Shown here: in pieces, positions 1 through 9,614 of the stretch | Position numbering within the stretch: position 1 is the stretch's first letter | Layout: each line of letters begins with the position of its first letter | Origin: an uncultured Bacilli bacterium | Lineage (GTDB): Bacteria > Bacillota_I > Bacilli_A > RFN20 > CAG-826 | NCBI GenBank assembly: GCA_934140155.1 | Contig: CAKPBC010000001.1 | Span: 434,001-498,000 of the forward strand | Length of the DNA: 64,000 nucleotides | Reading direction: 5' to 3' | Made by a program: the position numbers and the translations under genes | Notes under the pieces: generated by a model | What the model was told of the DNA's origin: nothing | Seen by the model: the letters and a program-made list of their open reading frames with translations, nothing else | The model's database searches: none

Positions 1-2
1 TG

Positions 3-1445
3 GAAAGATCTAAAGAAATATTTGGTAATGTAATTGCTGAAAAAACTTATAAGAAAGCTCTTAAATCAAAAAAGAAATATCAAAGAAAATATGGAGATGA
101 AAGTAAAACCCAATATCATTTATCCGCTAAACCACTAAATATATTAGGCAAAGATAAAATTATTAATAAATTAGAACTCGCTATTGATGATATGAAATTT
201 GATAAAAAAGCGATTATCATTGGTAATATTAGAATGGGCTTTGGTCATTACCGTATCTCTTTAGCATTTGCAAGTTGCGCTCTTGCTCTAGGATATAAAC
301 CATATTGGTTTGATTTAAATAGTTTTAAAACCACTGGCGGAAAAATGATTGAACATCAAAACAAATTGTATTCTATGGGCTCTAAATTATCACAAAAATC
401 AAAATTATTTAACAAATTATTTTGGGAACCAATGAATAGTGAAGGATTTCGCCAATTAACTTATAACGCAATCGACCAAAAGAATTCAGAATTATTAGTG
501 CCTTTATATACTGATTTTCCTAAAGATATTCCTTTTATTGCCACTCACGTATGGCCTAGTCAAGGCGCAATTCATGCGGGTATGACTAATGTTTGCAATG
601 CTATTCCTGATAACTGGCCAATGGCACTTCATCTTTCAGAAGGTGCACTTCATACAGTCCAAACACATTTTGCTTATTTAGGCTATAAAAGATTAAATGG
701 ATTTGCTAAAAAGAAAGTATTACTTCCAATGCCTGATGATTCTTTAAAAGATGTTGGACATTATATTGATCATGAATTAGTGGCAAATTTAGAAAGTGAT
801 ACTGAAGATAGATTAGATCGCATAAATAACAATAAACCACTTCGTTTATTATTAACTGTTGGTGGAGCTGGTGCGCAATATCCAATATTTAAATCAATTG
901 TGAAACATTTATTACCTTATATTAATGAAAATAAAGTAATCTTATTTATTAATTTTGGTGACCATGAAAAAGTACTTAAAAAGATGTGTAAAGACATTAA
1001 AGAATTAGAAAGTGTTATGAAAATTTATAATAATAAATATGAAAACTTTATGGAAGATGTTAATAATGATAACTTTAATAAAGGAATTTATGCGCTATAT
1101 AACAAAGAAATATTTGAAGCAGTATATTCCACGAATGTATTAATGCGTATATGTGATTTGCTTATCACTAAACCAAGTGAATTAGCGTATTATCCAATTC
1201 CTAAACTTATGATTCAAAGAGTAGGTGGACATGAAGCATATGGCGCAATTCACGCAAGTGAATATGGTGATGGAACATATGAATGTCGTACAAGTAAAGA
1301 CATTAATGAAATGCTTGATTCTTTATTAAATGATAAGTTGTTATTAATCCACATGAATGAAAATATTCTCCATAATAAAGAAAGTGGATTATATGATGGA
1401 GCGTATAATGTTATTAAATTAATAACAAAAAATAATAAAAAATAA
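3..1445 (+). CDS. Glycosyltransferase-like protein (GT-B/MurG-like), 5' end outside window
   Basis: The reading frame is open from base 3, so the gene runs off the left edge. The ATG at 192 is an internal Met with no ribosome binding site, and the frame upstream of it codes for a Lys-rich stretch. After 192 comes a beta-strand and Gly-rich turn (IIIGNIRMGFGHYRIS), then a second nucleotide-binding-like motif (LLLTVGGAGAQYP) about 220 residues later, and an ICDLLITKPSELAYYPIPK segment. This layout resembles MurG/MGDG-synthase GT-B enzymes, where the last motif binds the sugar nucleotide. The gene call is firm; the function is inferred from fold-like motifs only, and acceptor and donor are unknown. 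A terminator follows. Confidence 0.75.
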   Translation, partial: ERSKEIFGNVIAEKTYKKALKSKKKYQRKYGDESKTQYHLSAKPLNILGKDKIINKLELAIDDMKFDKKAIIIGNIRMGFGHYRISLAFASCALALGYKPYWFDLNSFKTTGGKMIEHQNKLYSMGSKLSQKSKLFNKLFWEPMNSEGFRQLTYNAIDQKNSELLVPLYTDFPKDIPFIATHVWPSQGAIHAGMTNVCNAIPDNWPMALHLSEGALHTVQTHFAYLGYKRLNGFAKKKVLLPMPDDSLKDVGHYIDHELVANLESDTEDRLDRINNNKPLRLLLTVGGAGAQYPIFKSIVKHLLPYINENKVILFINFGDHEKVLKKMCKDIKELESVMKIYNNKYENFMEDVNNDNFNKGIYALYNKEIFEAVYSTNVLMRICDLLITKPSELAYYPIPKLMIQRVGGHEAYGAIHASEYGDGTYECRTSKDINEMLDSLLNDKLLLIHMNENILHNKESGLYDGAYNVIKLITKNNKK

Positions 1446-1466
1446 TTTGCATATTTTGTAATTAAG

Positions 1467-1495
1467 ATTCCGATGTTTTTGTCGGAATTTTTTTG
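1467..1495 (+). terminator. Rho-independent terminator of the glycosyltransferase-like gene
   Basis: A 7-bp stem (ATTCCGA / TCGGAAT) with an 8-nt loop is followed by a run of seven T, 22 bases after the stop codon. Confidence 0.85.
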
Positions 1496-1550
1496 TCGTT
1501 TTTTTCTACAAAAGTCATAATTTTTTTCAAAATAATTAATAACAGCATAT

Positions 1551-1581
1551 AAAAAAGACTTACGGATTGTAAGCCTTTTTA
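1551..1581 (-). terminator. Terminator of the lipoprotein operon
   Basis: The stem CTTAC/GTAAG is extended by A and T runs on both sides, so it could work in both directions. It lies 15 bases past the stop of the last lipoprotein gene and closes the minus-strand operon. Confidence 0.75.
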
Positions 1582-1595
1582 AGATACTTTAATTA

Positions 1596-3560
1596 TTATG
1601 CTTTTTGAAATGCAAATGTGAAATCTTCACTATAATCAGAAATAATAATTGTTAATATTTCATCAGCAAATGTAGCTTCTTTAAGAGTGTATGGTGATGA
1701 AAAAATTTCGTAACCATCTTCATCTAGGTTTTTTAAACTTTCAGAATCAATAACATTTGAATAATCATTAGTCCAATCAAATTTAAAGTATTCAATGAAG
1801 GCATAAGTATAATGGAAATTCAATGTACCAGTGCCATCTTCATTTAATACTAACTCAGGCTTATAGCCACCTTCATCGTTAATTGCCACCCATTCACCTG
1901 CTAAGTTATTATCAGAAGAAGAAGATTTTTCTTTTACTGTTAAAGTGATTTCTGCTGCAGCTTTACTACCATCTTCTTTAAGTTCGACTGCTTTAAATGT
2001 TACTTTAATTGTTGCGCCTACTGTAGCGTCTTCATTTGCGGTTAAGGAATAAGAGCCATCACTATTTTTAGTTAATGATGCAAGAGTATTGCCTTCAGTT
2101 ATTGTTGCCACATAATTTTGTGGAACGGCAATAGGATAAACAGTTGCACTTAATTTAATTGTTTGTCCTTGAGTAATTTGACTTGTGCTTTGATCAATAC
2201 TAATACTATTAACTGGTCGATTAGATGTTGTAACAGAAATAGTTTTAGTTACGCCGCTTTGTGATCTAAAAGTGATTTTGGCTTTACCAGCAATATTTAC
2301 TTTAAACATTTTGTTATTATAAGTAAGAACATCACCATCATATTCTCCATCGTTTTCCACTTTAGTTACAGTGATTTCATCAACTAAATCAGAGGCATTT
2401 TCGTTATCTGAAGCGATATCAAATCCATAAGACATGCCAACATAATATTTTCCATTTTGAGAAGAAAGAGAAGGAGTGAAATCACCATATTGGAAATCAC
2501 TTTCATTAATGGAATTTGTATTTTCTACTTTGCTTGTTCCTTCTAATGTCATCTTAATAAATGATGTACTTAAAGGTGAAGTAGATGTTTCTGAATCAAA
2601 TTCTTGTTTTTCAAAATCAAATTTAGTAACAACATTATCTTTAATATTTAGTGTTAATGTTTCTTTTAAGTAAGTTACGTCTTCAGTAATAGAATCTTTG
2701 CTACTAAATGATGTAGATAAGACATATCCATCAGAAGTTACTTCACATTTTAATGTGTCTTTATTATTTGTAAAATCATTAATTACGCCACTATCTCCAA
2801 ATAAGATTGTATAAAATCCATATTGGTTATTAGCAAAAATATAATTTACTTTTTGTTGTACATCTTGTCTATTTTCATTTGTTACATCGTCTTTTACAAA
2901 ACCACTTAAATATTCATCATCAAAACGATATTCATAGTAAGTATTGTTTTTGATTTGTTTAACAATTTTTAAACCAGAAGTAGTTGTTTGAATTAATTCA
3001 TTTTTGAATAATTCTGCGGTAATTACATTATCAGAAGAATTTTGGAAGGTTACTTTACTTGCTTTTAATTCCGCTGCCTTGGTTTTGTCTTTAATAGTTT
3101 TTAAAGATGATAAGAATCTAGATTCTAAAGTCGAAACTTTAAATGTTAATTCTTTTTTAACTGATGTGCCTTCAACGGAAATGGTTATTTTAATTTCATC
3201 AGCAGTCTTAAGAAATTTAATTTTGTCTTTACTAACAGAAACTTTGTCTTTGTCATTTTCTGAGAGAGTATAAATAACTTCTTTATTTGTGGCATTTTCA
3301 GGTACAACTTTGCTAGTAAAAGAAATTTCAGTACCCACTAAAACATCATAGACATCGCCATTTAAAACATATTCTCCCTTAACTTGTACGTCAATATCGG
3401 TAGGAAGAATTTCTTGTGAAGTACTAGGTGAAGTTGATGTGCTTTCTGTTGTTGAAGTTGGCTTTGATGTTGAGCCACTTGTTGAGTTGGATGTTTGGTT
3501 ATTACAACTTGCAAGTGCAAGAGGTAATAACATTAAGATTAATAATTTTCCTTTTTTCAT
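1596..3560 (-). CDS. Surface lipoprotein with Ig-like domain and C-terminal beta domain
   Basis: A 654-residue predicted lipoprotein. The signal peptide ends in a lipobox with Cys19 (LALASC), followed by a Ser/Thr-rich linker to about residue 50 that would hold the protein off the membrane. Residues about 445-545 look like a bacterial Ig-like (BIG2-type) domain. The last 100 residues begin LAGEWVAINDEGG and look like a lipocalin/META-type beta barrel. The start is supported by AAAGGAG 11 bases upstream. It is the last gene of a three-lipoprotein operon, 18 bases after the previous stop. No catalytic motif is visible; the function is unknown. Confidence 0.85.
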   Translation of the reverse strand: MKKGKLLILMLLPLALASCNNQTSNSTSGSTSKPTSTTESTSTSPSTSQEILPTDIDVQVKGEYVLNGDVYDVLVGTEISFTSKVVPENATNKEVIYTLSENDKDKVSVSKDKIKFLKTADEIKITISVEGTSVKKELTFKVSTLESRFLSSLKTIKDKTKAAELKASKVTFQNSSDNVITAELFKNELIQTTTSGLKIVKQIKNNTYYEYRFDDEYLSGFVKDDVTNENRQDVQQKVNYIFANNQYGFYTILFGDSGVINDFTNNKDTLKCEVTSDGYVLSTSFSSKDSITEDVTYLKETLTLNIKDNVVTKFDFEKQEFDSETSTSPLSTSFIKMTLEGTSKVENTNSINESDFQYGDFTPSLSSQNGKYYVGMSYGFDIASDNENASDLVDEITVTKVENDGEYDGDVLTYNNKMFKVNIAGKAKITFRSQSGVTKTISVTTSNRPVNSISIDQSTSQITQGQTIKLSATVYPIAVPQNYVATITEGNTLASLTKNSDGSYSLTANEDATVGATIKVTFKAVELKEDGSKAAAEITLTVKEKSSSSDNNLAGEWVAINDEGGYKPELVLNEDGTGTLNFHYTYAFIEYFKFDWTNDYSNVIDSESLKNLDEDGYEIFSSPYTLKEATFADEILTIIISDYSEDFTFAFQKA

Positions 3561-3578
3561 AAACCTTTGCTCCTTTTA

Positions 3579-5537
3579 TTATAATGCGTTTATTTTTTTA
3601 GTTAGGTTAGGCCCTAACTTCGCAGTACCATAATTTGAAAATGTAATAGATTCTTTTCCTTCGTAAGATTGATAACCATCTCCGACAGGACGACTATAGT
3701 TATATAAAATTTTTGTGATTTCGTTATTGCTATTTAAATTCATTTTTAATGTATCAACAGTCATATAACTTAATGAAAAATCTGAGAAGAATTGTGGGAA
3801 CATATAATTAGCAATATCAATTACATTGGTTTTAGGAACGATAGTGTTACCATTAAGTGTAAATACTACAGAACTTAAGCTAAATCCAATGTAGTCATTT
3901 AATGTTTTTCCTACGATTCCTGAATTAAGTGCTTTTGGAGTCTTTTCTCCTTGATCGTTAGTTTCAACAGTAAATGGAATTACTTTTCCTTCTTTTTCAA
4001 CAAAACCACGAGAACTAATAACAGTTGTAGATAGTTCTTCATATTGTTCAAAGTAAACAATGTTATCAGCCACAATCATTTTAGTTTTTATATTTGTATA
4101 AGAACCATAATCTTCAATTATTGCTTCAAAATTGTTGCCAGATTTAATTTTACTAAATGCTAGACTAATTTTATTATTATCTTCAATTTCTTTTTCGGTA
4201 GTAATAGTAAATGGTGCTGGTTCAATAATTGTTGGATTTTCTGAGAATGTTACTTTGATAAAAGTTGATATATAACTAGAATCTTCATCAGATACATTGC
4301 GATATAAAGCAACATTCATTTCTTTAATAGAATTATTTTCTACTACAATGTCTAAACTCTTAATTGCCATTTCAAAGTTTAAATATGTTAATGAATAAAA
4401 TAATGCTTCGCTATGATAACCAAAGTATCGATAAGTGTTGTCACTTATTTTTCGGAAGGCATTGTGATCAAACACATCACTAGGTTTAATTAAGTCATTC
4501 CAAGAAACATCAGATGCATCCTCAATGACTTCGTTTAAGCCATTAATTCCTACAACAGTAGCGACATTTTCTTTGTTTTTATAAACATAAGAATAATTTC
4601 TATTATTTACAATATCATTAGTATCAATATTAATGAAATTAGCGTTATATTTTAAATCGCTATTTAAAATTGTTTCTTTTTCTTCATTACCAACTTGTTG
4701 TTCAACAACACTATGAGTGGCTAAAGAAGTAGAGGCAAATAAATTTTCACTAGATTCATTTAATGTTTCTTTAAAAGCAAAATCTTTTTTAAATTTCTCT
4801 AATGAATCTATTTTTGAACCATTAATATTTGAGAATTTTGCTGTTGTTACTTTCGAAGAATATTGTTCTCCGTTTTCATCTAATCCAGTCATGTAAATAG
4901 TGTATGAGATATCTCCGCTATTTAAGAAATCAAATGATACACCAGATACTAATCCATTAAATACTAAACTAGAATAACCAACGGCAATTGTTAATAGGGA
5001 ATTTAAGGTTACACTATTAGAGTAGTATTTACCATCAGTTTTGTTATAAATAAATGAATCATGAGAAATAAGATATCTTGGATCAGTTTTATCCGCTAAC
5101 AAGGAAAAATAACTTATCTCGTTAATGCTATCTACATAATATTTTTCAGTGGAAATACCATTTTCAGGCAATAGAAGGTTGATATTATTATTGTTTAATT
5201 CATAACGATACACAACATTGCCTTTTATTTCACTTTGGTCATAATAAGGAAGAAGAACACCGCCATTATTTAAAATAGACATATAATAATACTCTTCATT
5301 AAATAAGTCATAACATTCTGTGCCTTCAATATCATAAGTCAAAGTGTAATTACCATGAAGACCAACATATGTTAAATATCGATATAAGTAATTTTCATTT
5401 TTTTCTTGAGGTAAGTAATTATAGAAATCAGAAGGTGTATTTTGATGCCCACTATTGCTTGTACTATTAGAAGGTTTAGAACAACCGGAAATAACAAAAA
5501 TAGAACAAGCTAATAATATTTTTAATTTTGAATTCAT
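3579..5537 (-). CDS. Large surface lipoprotein, function unknown
   Basis: A 652-residue lipoprotein. A longer frame exists to 5585, but the ATG at 5537 is preferred: it directly begins a signal peptide with lipobox ISGC (Cys19), it has GGGAG about 10 bases upstream, and the longer form would overlap the previous gene and bury the signal. A Ser/Thr/Asn linker follows the Cys. The rest is beta-rich and Tyr/Asn-rich with no recognisable catalytic motif. Its build and neighbours suggest a paralogue of the flanking lipoproteins. It may bind or sense something at the surface, but nothing in the sequence shows what. Confidence 0.82.
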   Translation of the reverse strand: MNSKLKILLACSIFVISGCSKPSNSTSNSGHQNTPSDFYNYLPQEKNENYLYRYLTYVGLHGNYTLTYDIEGTECYDLFNEEYYYMSILNNGGVLLPYYDQSEIKGNVVYRYELNNNNINLLLPENGISTEKYYVDSINEISYFSLLADKTDPRYLISHDSFIYNKTDGKYYSNSVTLNSLLTIAVGYSSLVFNGLVSGVSFDFLNSGDISYTIYMTGLDENGEQYSSKVTTAKFSNINGSKIDSLEKFKKDFAFKETLNESSENLFASTSLATHSVVEQQVGNEEKETILNSDLKYNANFINIDTNDIVNNRNYSYVYKNKENVATVVGINGLNEVIEDASDVSWNDLIKPSDVFDHNAFRKISDNTYRYFGYHSEALFYSLTYLNFEMAIKSLDIVVENNSIKEMNVALYRNVSDEDSSYISTFIKVTFSENPTIIEPAPFTITTEKEIEDNNKISLAFSKIKSGNNFEAIIEDYGSYTNIKTKMIVADNIVYFEQYEELSTTVISSRGFVEKEGKVIPFTVETNDQGEKTPKALNSGIVGKTLNDYIGFSLSSVVFTLNGNTIVPKTNVIDIANYMFPQFFSDFSLSYMTVDTLKMNLNSNNEITKILYNYSRPVGDGYQSYEGKESITFSNYGTAKLGPNLTKKINAL

Positions 5538-5556
5538 ATTAGTAAGTCTCCCTTCA

Positions 5557-7896
5557 TTAATCTGGAATATAAACTTCAATTCCACTTTTTGGATTATTGC
5601 TTAATGCAATAGCCAATGTATAAACATCGCCATCTTCGTAGTAATAAATTGTCTTTCCTTTAGAATCGATGTCTTTAACAAAGTGTGAATTTTGTTTGAT
5701 TTTATCTTCTAATCGTTGCATATAATTTGTTTCATCATCAAAGTCAATGTATGTATCTGGTAAATAAATAGATAGTCTTGTTGGTTTACCATTAACAATG
5801 TTAGTTGTAATAGCGTACCATTTTCCAAATAATTCTTTTTCATATATATATGGAACTAAAACAGCTTTTTCTTTACCTAAGAAAGAGATTAATGTTTCAT
5901 AAACATTTTCTTCCATTTCCCAAGTAGAAGGTTCTTGGTAAGTTGTTAATTCAGCAATCTTACTTGCTAATGTTTCATCAATTTCTACTTCGTCAGCGCC
6001 AATACCGGTAAATTCAACAGTTTCTGATCCAGTTGATTGACCATCATTATAACTATATCGATAATTATAACTTGTTGGTTTGATTGCTTTATTATCAGTA
6101 AAATAAATCTTTAATGACATTGGACGGAAATCTTTTAAGTGATTGTATCCAAGTAAGTTGTCATCAACTTTTAATAAACTTGTTCTTAAACTATAGCAAG
6201 GTACACCATCCATTGTAGATTTCTTAAATAATTTTTCACTAATATTCATGTTAAGAACATCAGTAATAGAAATATCACTTCTTGGTTCGCTTAAAGCAAA
6301 GACATCGCCTTCTGAATTAATCATAAATTCGACAACTTCATTATTTTTATTAACACCAAAACCGGTTCTTTTATTGTTATATTCTTCTAACGAGCCTGGT
6401 TTTAATGTTTTTTCTTCTCTTAAGATATATTTGTTACCTTCAACATTTGAGAAAGTGACATTTGTTACATTACTCTTGTCACGGTCATCATACATTTTAA
6501 CAGAGAAAGTATCTTTAAAATAACTAAACGTTTTTCGAATATCGCTTGTATCACTTGTTTCTTCTAAAGGTGTAGGAAGAGTGATATCATTACCTTCAGC
6601 GATTTTAACAAATGCTTCATACCAAACAATTTGACGTCCAGCAATTTCATAACTATCTTCAAATTTTGCATGAGCAGACTTAAATCCAGTTGCGTCAATT
6701 TCAAAATCAATATATTCAATATCAAGGTTACCCATCGATTTAGCGGATGTTAAGGCATTGAATAATTTAAATGTGTCTGAACCAATGTAACGGAAATTAT
6801 TTCCATCAAGTTTCATTAAACTATTAGATGAAACGATATCATTTAAATAATTAATATCATCCCAAGCGATAGAAGTGTCTTTTTCTTGTACGTTATTTAG
6901 TGAATCAAGGTATACTTCATAAGAATTATTATTCTTTTTAGTGTAATAATGTTCATCATAACCAATTTTTGTATGAAGTGTATCTTTATGAATATCATAG
7001 ATACCAGTATCTTCAATCCAACCGCCACCATATTCATTTGTTTGGTCGAATTCTAATTCAAAGGCATAAGATTCTTTTTTAGCACTATCTAAAATGGTAG
7101 AAGAGATCGTTTCAAAATTAAATGAATTTTTTAGTAAATCTTCTTCTAATTTAGAAGTGGAATTATTGATGTTTTTAAAAGTGCCACGAGCGTAATCCAC
7201 AAATGTATCTAAACCCACTAATTCAACAAGAGTAAATACCAAATTTTCTTTTTCATCTAAGTTGAATCTAGCATAAACAAATGTTTCATTTTCAGCGAGT
7301 TCTTTTAAATTAAGCATTGATGCAAAAGAAATAACAACCCCGAAGTTATTAGTAACATAATCATCAACACTTAATAAAATATCATCTTTAGTAAATGTTC
7401 CTTTGTTAGTTTCATCTTTGTATTCGTTTAAAGCGTTAAATGATGATAAATTTGTTTTGTTTTTATATTCACCATTAACTAATTCGCTATCGATTGATAA
7501 AAATTCAAGTTTTTTATCTGAATTATCAAAACTATATGAACTGATTTTTGCTGAGTCTTGAATATTTTTCATTAAAATATGCGACTTTCCTTTTGTCTCT
7601 AAATGAACATATTTTTCATTGTAAACATCGGTATTTTTGATAGCATCTTCAAGTATTTCTGTTTCTAAAGTAAAACTATTTGCTTCCACGATTGAATTTA
7701 ATTTTTTGGCAATAAGTTCTTTATTGATTTTTGTTGAAGGTGTAATAGATGAACTATTTTGGTTGTTCCCGCTAGTGGAACCATTTGAAATAGAGTTACT
7801 AGTTGAGTTTGAACCGCTAGTAACATTAGAAGTACAAGAAGCAATAAGTAAACTAATTGCTAAAGCAAGTAAAACTTTGTTTTTGTTTTTTGACAT
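5557..7896 (-). CDS. Large surface lipoprotein, first gene of operon
   Basis: A 779-residue lipoprotein with signal peptide and lipobox IASC (Cys21), then a low-complexity Ser/Thr/Asn/Gly linker to about residue 50. The body is mixed and beta-rich with no motif I recognise. The start is set by AAGGAGG a few bases upstream. It is the promoter-proximal gene of the operon 7896-1596, and all three products share the same lipobox-plus-linker design. Large lipoproteins of this kind are common in uncultured gut Bacilli, where most have no known role. Confidence 0.85.
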   Translation of the reverse strand: MSKNKNKVLLALAISLLIASCTSNVTSGSNSTSNSISNGSTSGNNQNSSSITPSTKINKELIAKKLNSIVEANSFTLETEILEDAIKNTDVYNEKYVHLETKGKSHILMKNIQDSAKISSYSFDNSDKKLEFLSIDSELVNGEYKNKTNLSSFNALNEYKDETNKGTFTKDDILLSVDDYVTNNFGVVISFASMLNLKELAENETFVYARFNLDEKENLVFTLVELVGLDTFVDYARGTFKNINNSTSKLEEDLLKNSFNFETISSTILDSAKKESYAFELEFDQTNEYGGGWIEDTGIYDIHKDTLHTKIGYDEHYYTKKNNNSYEVYLDSLNNVQEKDTSIAWDDINYLNDIVSSNSLMKLDGNNFRYIGSDTFKLFNALTSAKSMGNLDIEYIDFEIDATGFKSAHAKFEDSYEIAGRQIVWYEAFVKIAEGNDITLPTPLEETSDTSDIRKTFSYFKDTFSVKMYDDRDKSNVTNVTFSNVEGNKYILREEKTLKPGSLEEYNNKRTGFGVNKNNEVVEFMINSEGDVFALSEPRSDISITDVLNMNISEKLFKKSTMDGVPCYSLRTSLLKVDDNLLGYNHLKDFRPMSLKIYFTDNKAIKPTSYNYRYSYNDGQSTGSETVEFTGIGADEVEIDETLASKIAELTTYQEPSTWEMEENVYETLISFLGKEKAVLVPYIYEKELFGKWYAITTNIVNGKPTRLSIYLPDTYIDFDDETNYMQRLEDKIKQNSHFVKDIDSKGKTIYYYEDGDVYTLAIALSNNPKSGIEVYIPD

Positions 7897-7933
7897 AGTA
7901 ATCCTCCTTAATTTTTAACTACACAATAAAAGC

Positions 7934-7939
7934 ATTATA
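7934..7939 (-). promoter_or_regulatory. Probable -10 box of the lipoprotein operon
   Basis: TATAAT on the minus strand, preceded directly by TG, about 38 bases before the first start codon. No good -35 box is found at 16-18 bases, so this may be a -10-dominated or activator-assisted promoter. Confidence 0.45.
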
Positions 7940-8067
7940 CACGCTTTTTATTTTATTACATAGTAATAAGTGCAAGAAAACACTTACATTTTGTTAATTT
8001 TTAACTTTTTTAAAAATATAAGTCTATTTATATGAATTTTATGACAAAAATAAATTACTTTTGATTA

Positions 8068-9159
8068 TTAATCGATTCCAAGTACATATTTAATTTTGCT
8101 TATTATATTTTTACAAGTTGATAATGATAATTTGAATTTATAAGCTATATCAAGCAAGTCTTTTTCTTTAGGCAATCCATTACCATTTACTGTCATTTCG
8201 TGCTCGAATTTGTTTGGAGTACTTGTTATATCATAAGCTGGTGAAAGACGATAACCTTTTATATTTTCATCATAAATAAAGGAAAAATTTTTGCCATGAT
8301 CATCACGATTATTGTAAAATACGTTAAAGCACATTCTTCGATATGCTTCGTAAATATCACCTTTATCAGGACAAATGCTTTGGATTACTTGAAATAAATG
8401 GGAGTAATCTAAATTAGGTATTCTATGTGTTGTTTCAAGTAATGCAGATAAAGAAATCATATGAACTCTTTTATTATCTTTGCGGTCAAATCTTTTCACG
8501 CCAAAATAGCCAGAGCATATTTTAGAAGGAAATAATTTAAAATCATTTACATTTATGCCACATTTTTTTGCTAACTTGTTAGCGGTGTATTCTTGTTTAC
8601 CAATATTTTTAGAGTCCATATAGCAAGGGAATTTAACAATCCATTCTTCATTATCTATGGCTATGTGTGCTTTTGGTCTTGCTCCTCCACTAGAACCACC
8701 AAGCATATAGATTTGGTCAAGATTATTAGTATTATCATCATTTAAAATAGCGTTAGCTTCTTTAGCAATTTCATCTAAGTTTATATCTACGATAGTTTCG
8801 TTTTCTATTGGATTATTTGGCTCATATGTTAAAGCTCCAAGAGCGTTATTAGATATTATTGTAAGCTTTTGAATAGGTGATAAAGAATCTGGGTTTATTC
8901 CTTTTTTGACCAGCATTCTTCTAACCAATAATTCTCCCCAGCCGTCTGGTAAACTATCATTAAATACGCCGTATAATCCATCAAATGTTTGCTTAGTATT
9001 TATAAATACTTTATTTGTTAAAGGCAAAGAAAATGGAGATATAGAAAAACCATGTTTAATCCATTCATCATTATATTGAAAAGCAATTCTTCCATCGTTT
9101 GTTTCAAGTAAATATCCGACTAGTTTATCATTATACATTACATTTAATTTTTTAATCAT
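8068..9159 (-). CDS. hipA: HipA-like serine/threonine kinase toxin
   Basis: A 363-residue HipA-family kinase. The N-terminal HipA_N (couple_hipA) region is at about 5-105. A Gly-rich loop GGSSGGARPKA is followed by the nucleotide-binding Lys in WIVKFP. The catalytic loop is NRDDHGKN and the metal-binding motif is YDIT. It is shorter than E. coli HipA (440) but keeps every kinase motif. HipA toxins phosphorylate aminoacyl-tRNA synthetases or other targets and slow growth; the target here is unknown. Its ATG overlaps the hipB stop (ATGA), so translation is coupled. Activity is inferred from the motifs. Confidence 0.9.
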   Translation of the reverse strand: MIKKLNVMYNDKLVGYLLETNDGRIAFQYNDEWIKHGFSISPFSLPLTNKVFINTKQTFDGLYGVFNDSLPDGWGELLVRRMLVKKGINPDSLSPIQKLTIISNNALGALTYEPNNPIENETIVDINLDEIAKEANAILNDDNTNNLDQIYMLGGSSGGARPKAHIAIDNEEWIVKFPCYMDSKNIGKQEYTANKLAKKCGINVNDFKLFPSKICSGYFGVKRFDRKDNKRVHMISLSALLETTHRIPNLDYSHLFQVIQSICPDKGDIYEAYRRMCFNVFYNNRDDHGKNFSFIYDENIKGYRLSPAYDITSTPNKFEHEMTVNGNGLPKEKDLLDIAYKFKLSLSTCKNIISKIKYVLGID

Positions 9160-9446
9160 AATTTATAGTCCTTTAAATTAGTTATTTGTTCATACTTAAA
9201 TAAATTATTAAAATCTTCTAGACAATTCATTGCATGAGCAATCTTGATTAATGAAGCAAGTGAAATGTCACCAGTAGTTTCAAATCTTCTAATAGAAGCA
9301 TAGTTAACGCCAGATCTTTTGGCTAATTCTTTTTGGGTGTATTTAAGTTCTTTTCGTCTTAGTTTGACTCTTTTTATTAATTTTTCCGTAATACTTGCTT
9401 CTGTTATCGTATCTACAAAGTCACTAATGTCAAATTTTCTTTCCAT
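9156..9446 (-). CDS. hipB: HipB-like XRE-family antitoxin/repressor
   Basis: A 96-residue protein with an XRE helix-turn-helix at about residues 30-75 (YTQKELAKRSGVNYASIRRFE). It lies directly upstream of and overlaps hipA, the usual antitoxin-first order. HipB proteins bind HipA and repress their own promoter. Here two inverted repeats sit on and next to that promoter, matching the expected autoregulation. The start has GGTGA upstream. The N-terminal 25 residues are acidic and not part of the HTH. Confidence 0.88.
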   Translation of the reverse strand: MERKFDISDFVDTITEASITEKLIKRVKLRRKELKYTQKELAKRSGVNYASIRRFETTGDISLASLIKIAHAMNCLEDFNNLFKYEQITNLKDYKL

Positions 9447-9461
9447 TTTATCACCAACTTA

Positions 9462-9481
9462 ATTGCTTATATATTAGCAAT
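9462..9481. promoter_or_regulatory. hipBA operator 1 (ATTGCT-N8-AGCAAT)
   Basis: A perfect inverted repeat with 6-bp arms and an 8-bp AT spacer that covers the -10 box. Its centre is 40 bp from that of operator 2, about four helical turns, so two repressor dimers would sit on the same face. Confidence 0.7.
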
Positions 9482-9499
9482 TTTACTTTAATAAGTCAA
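9471..9499 (-). promoter_or_regulatory. hipBA promoter (TTGACT-17-TAATAT)
   Basis: On the minus strand, -35 TTGACT (9494-9499), a 17-bp spacer and -10 TAATAT (9471-9476), about 25 bases before the hipB start codon. The -10 lies inside operator 1 and the -35 ends 4 bp from operator 2. Confidence 0.8.
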
Positions 9500-9502
9500 T
9501 AA

Positions 9503-9520
9503 TCGCTAATATTTGAGCGA
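9503..9520. promoter_or_regulatory. hipBA operator 2 (TCGCT-N8-AGCGA)
   Basis: A second inverted repeat with the same arm pattern and the same 8-bp spacer as operator 1, just upstream of the -35 box. Confidence 0.65.
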
Positions 9521-9568
9521 AAATCAAAAGCGAAAAAATTAATAAGTAATGAAAAAGAAAAATATATC

Positions 9569-9599
9569 TTGACTTAGAGTTAACTCCAAGGATTACAAT
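9569..9599 (+). promoter_or_regulatory. MerR-type promoter with 19-bp spacer
   Basis: -35 TTGACT (9569-9574), a 19-bp spacer carrying the dyad CTTAGAGT/TAACTCCAAG, and -10 TACAAT (9594-9599). An over-long spacer holding a dyad is the signature of promoters activated by MerR-family regulators. It lies just upstream of the SDR remnant, so it is probably that gene's original promoter. No merR gene is nearby. Confidence 0.75.
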
Positions 9600-9614
9600 G
9601 TTCGTGTAAAGACT

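Noticed and set aside
192..1445. ATG at 192 as the start of the first gene
   Set aside because: No ribosome binding site, and the same frame is open and codon-like back to base 3, so the gene begins outside the window.
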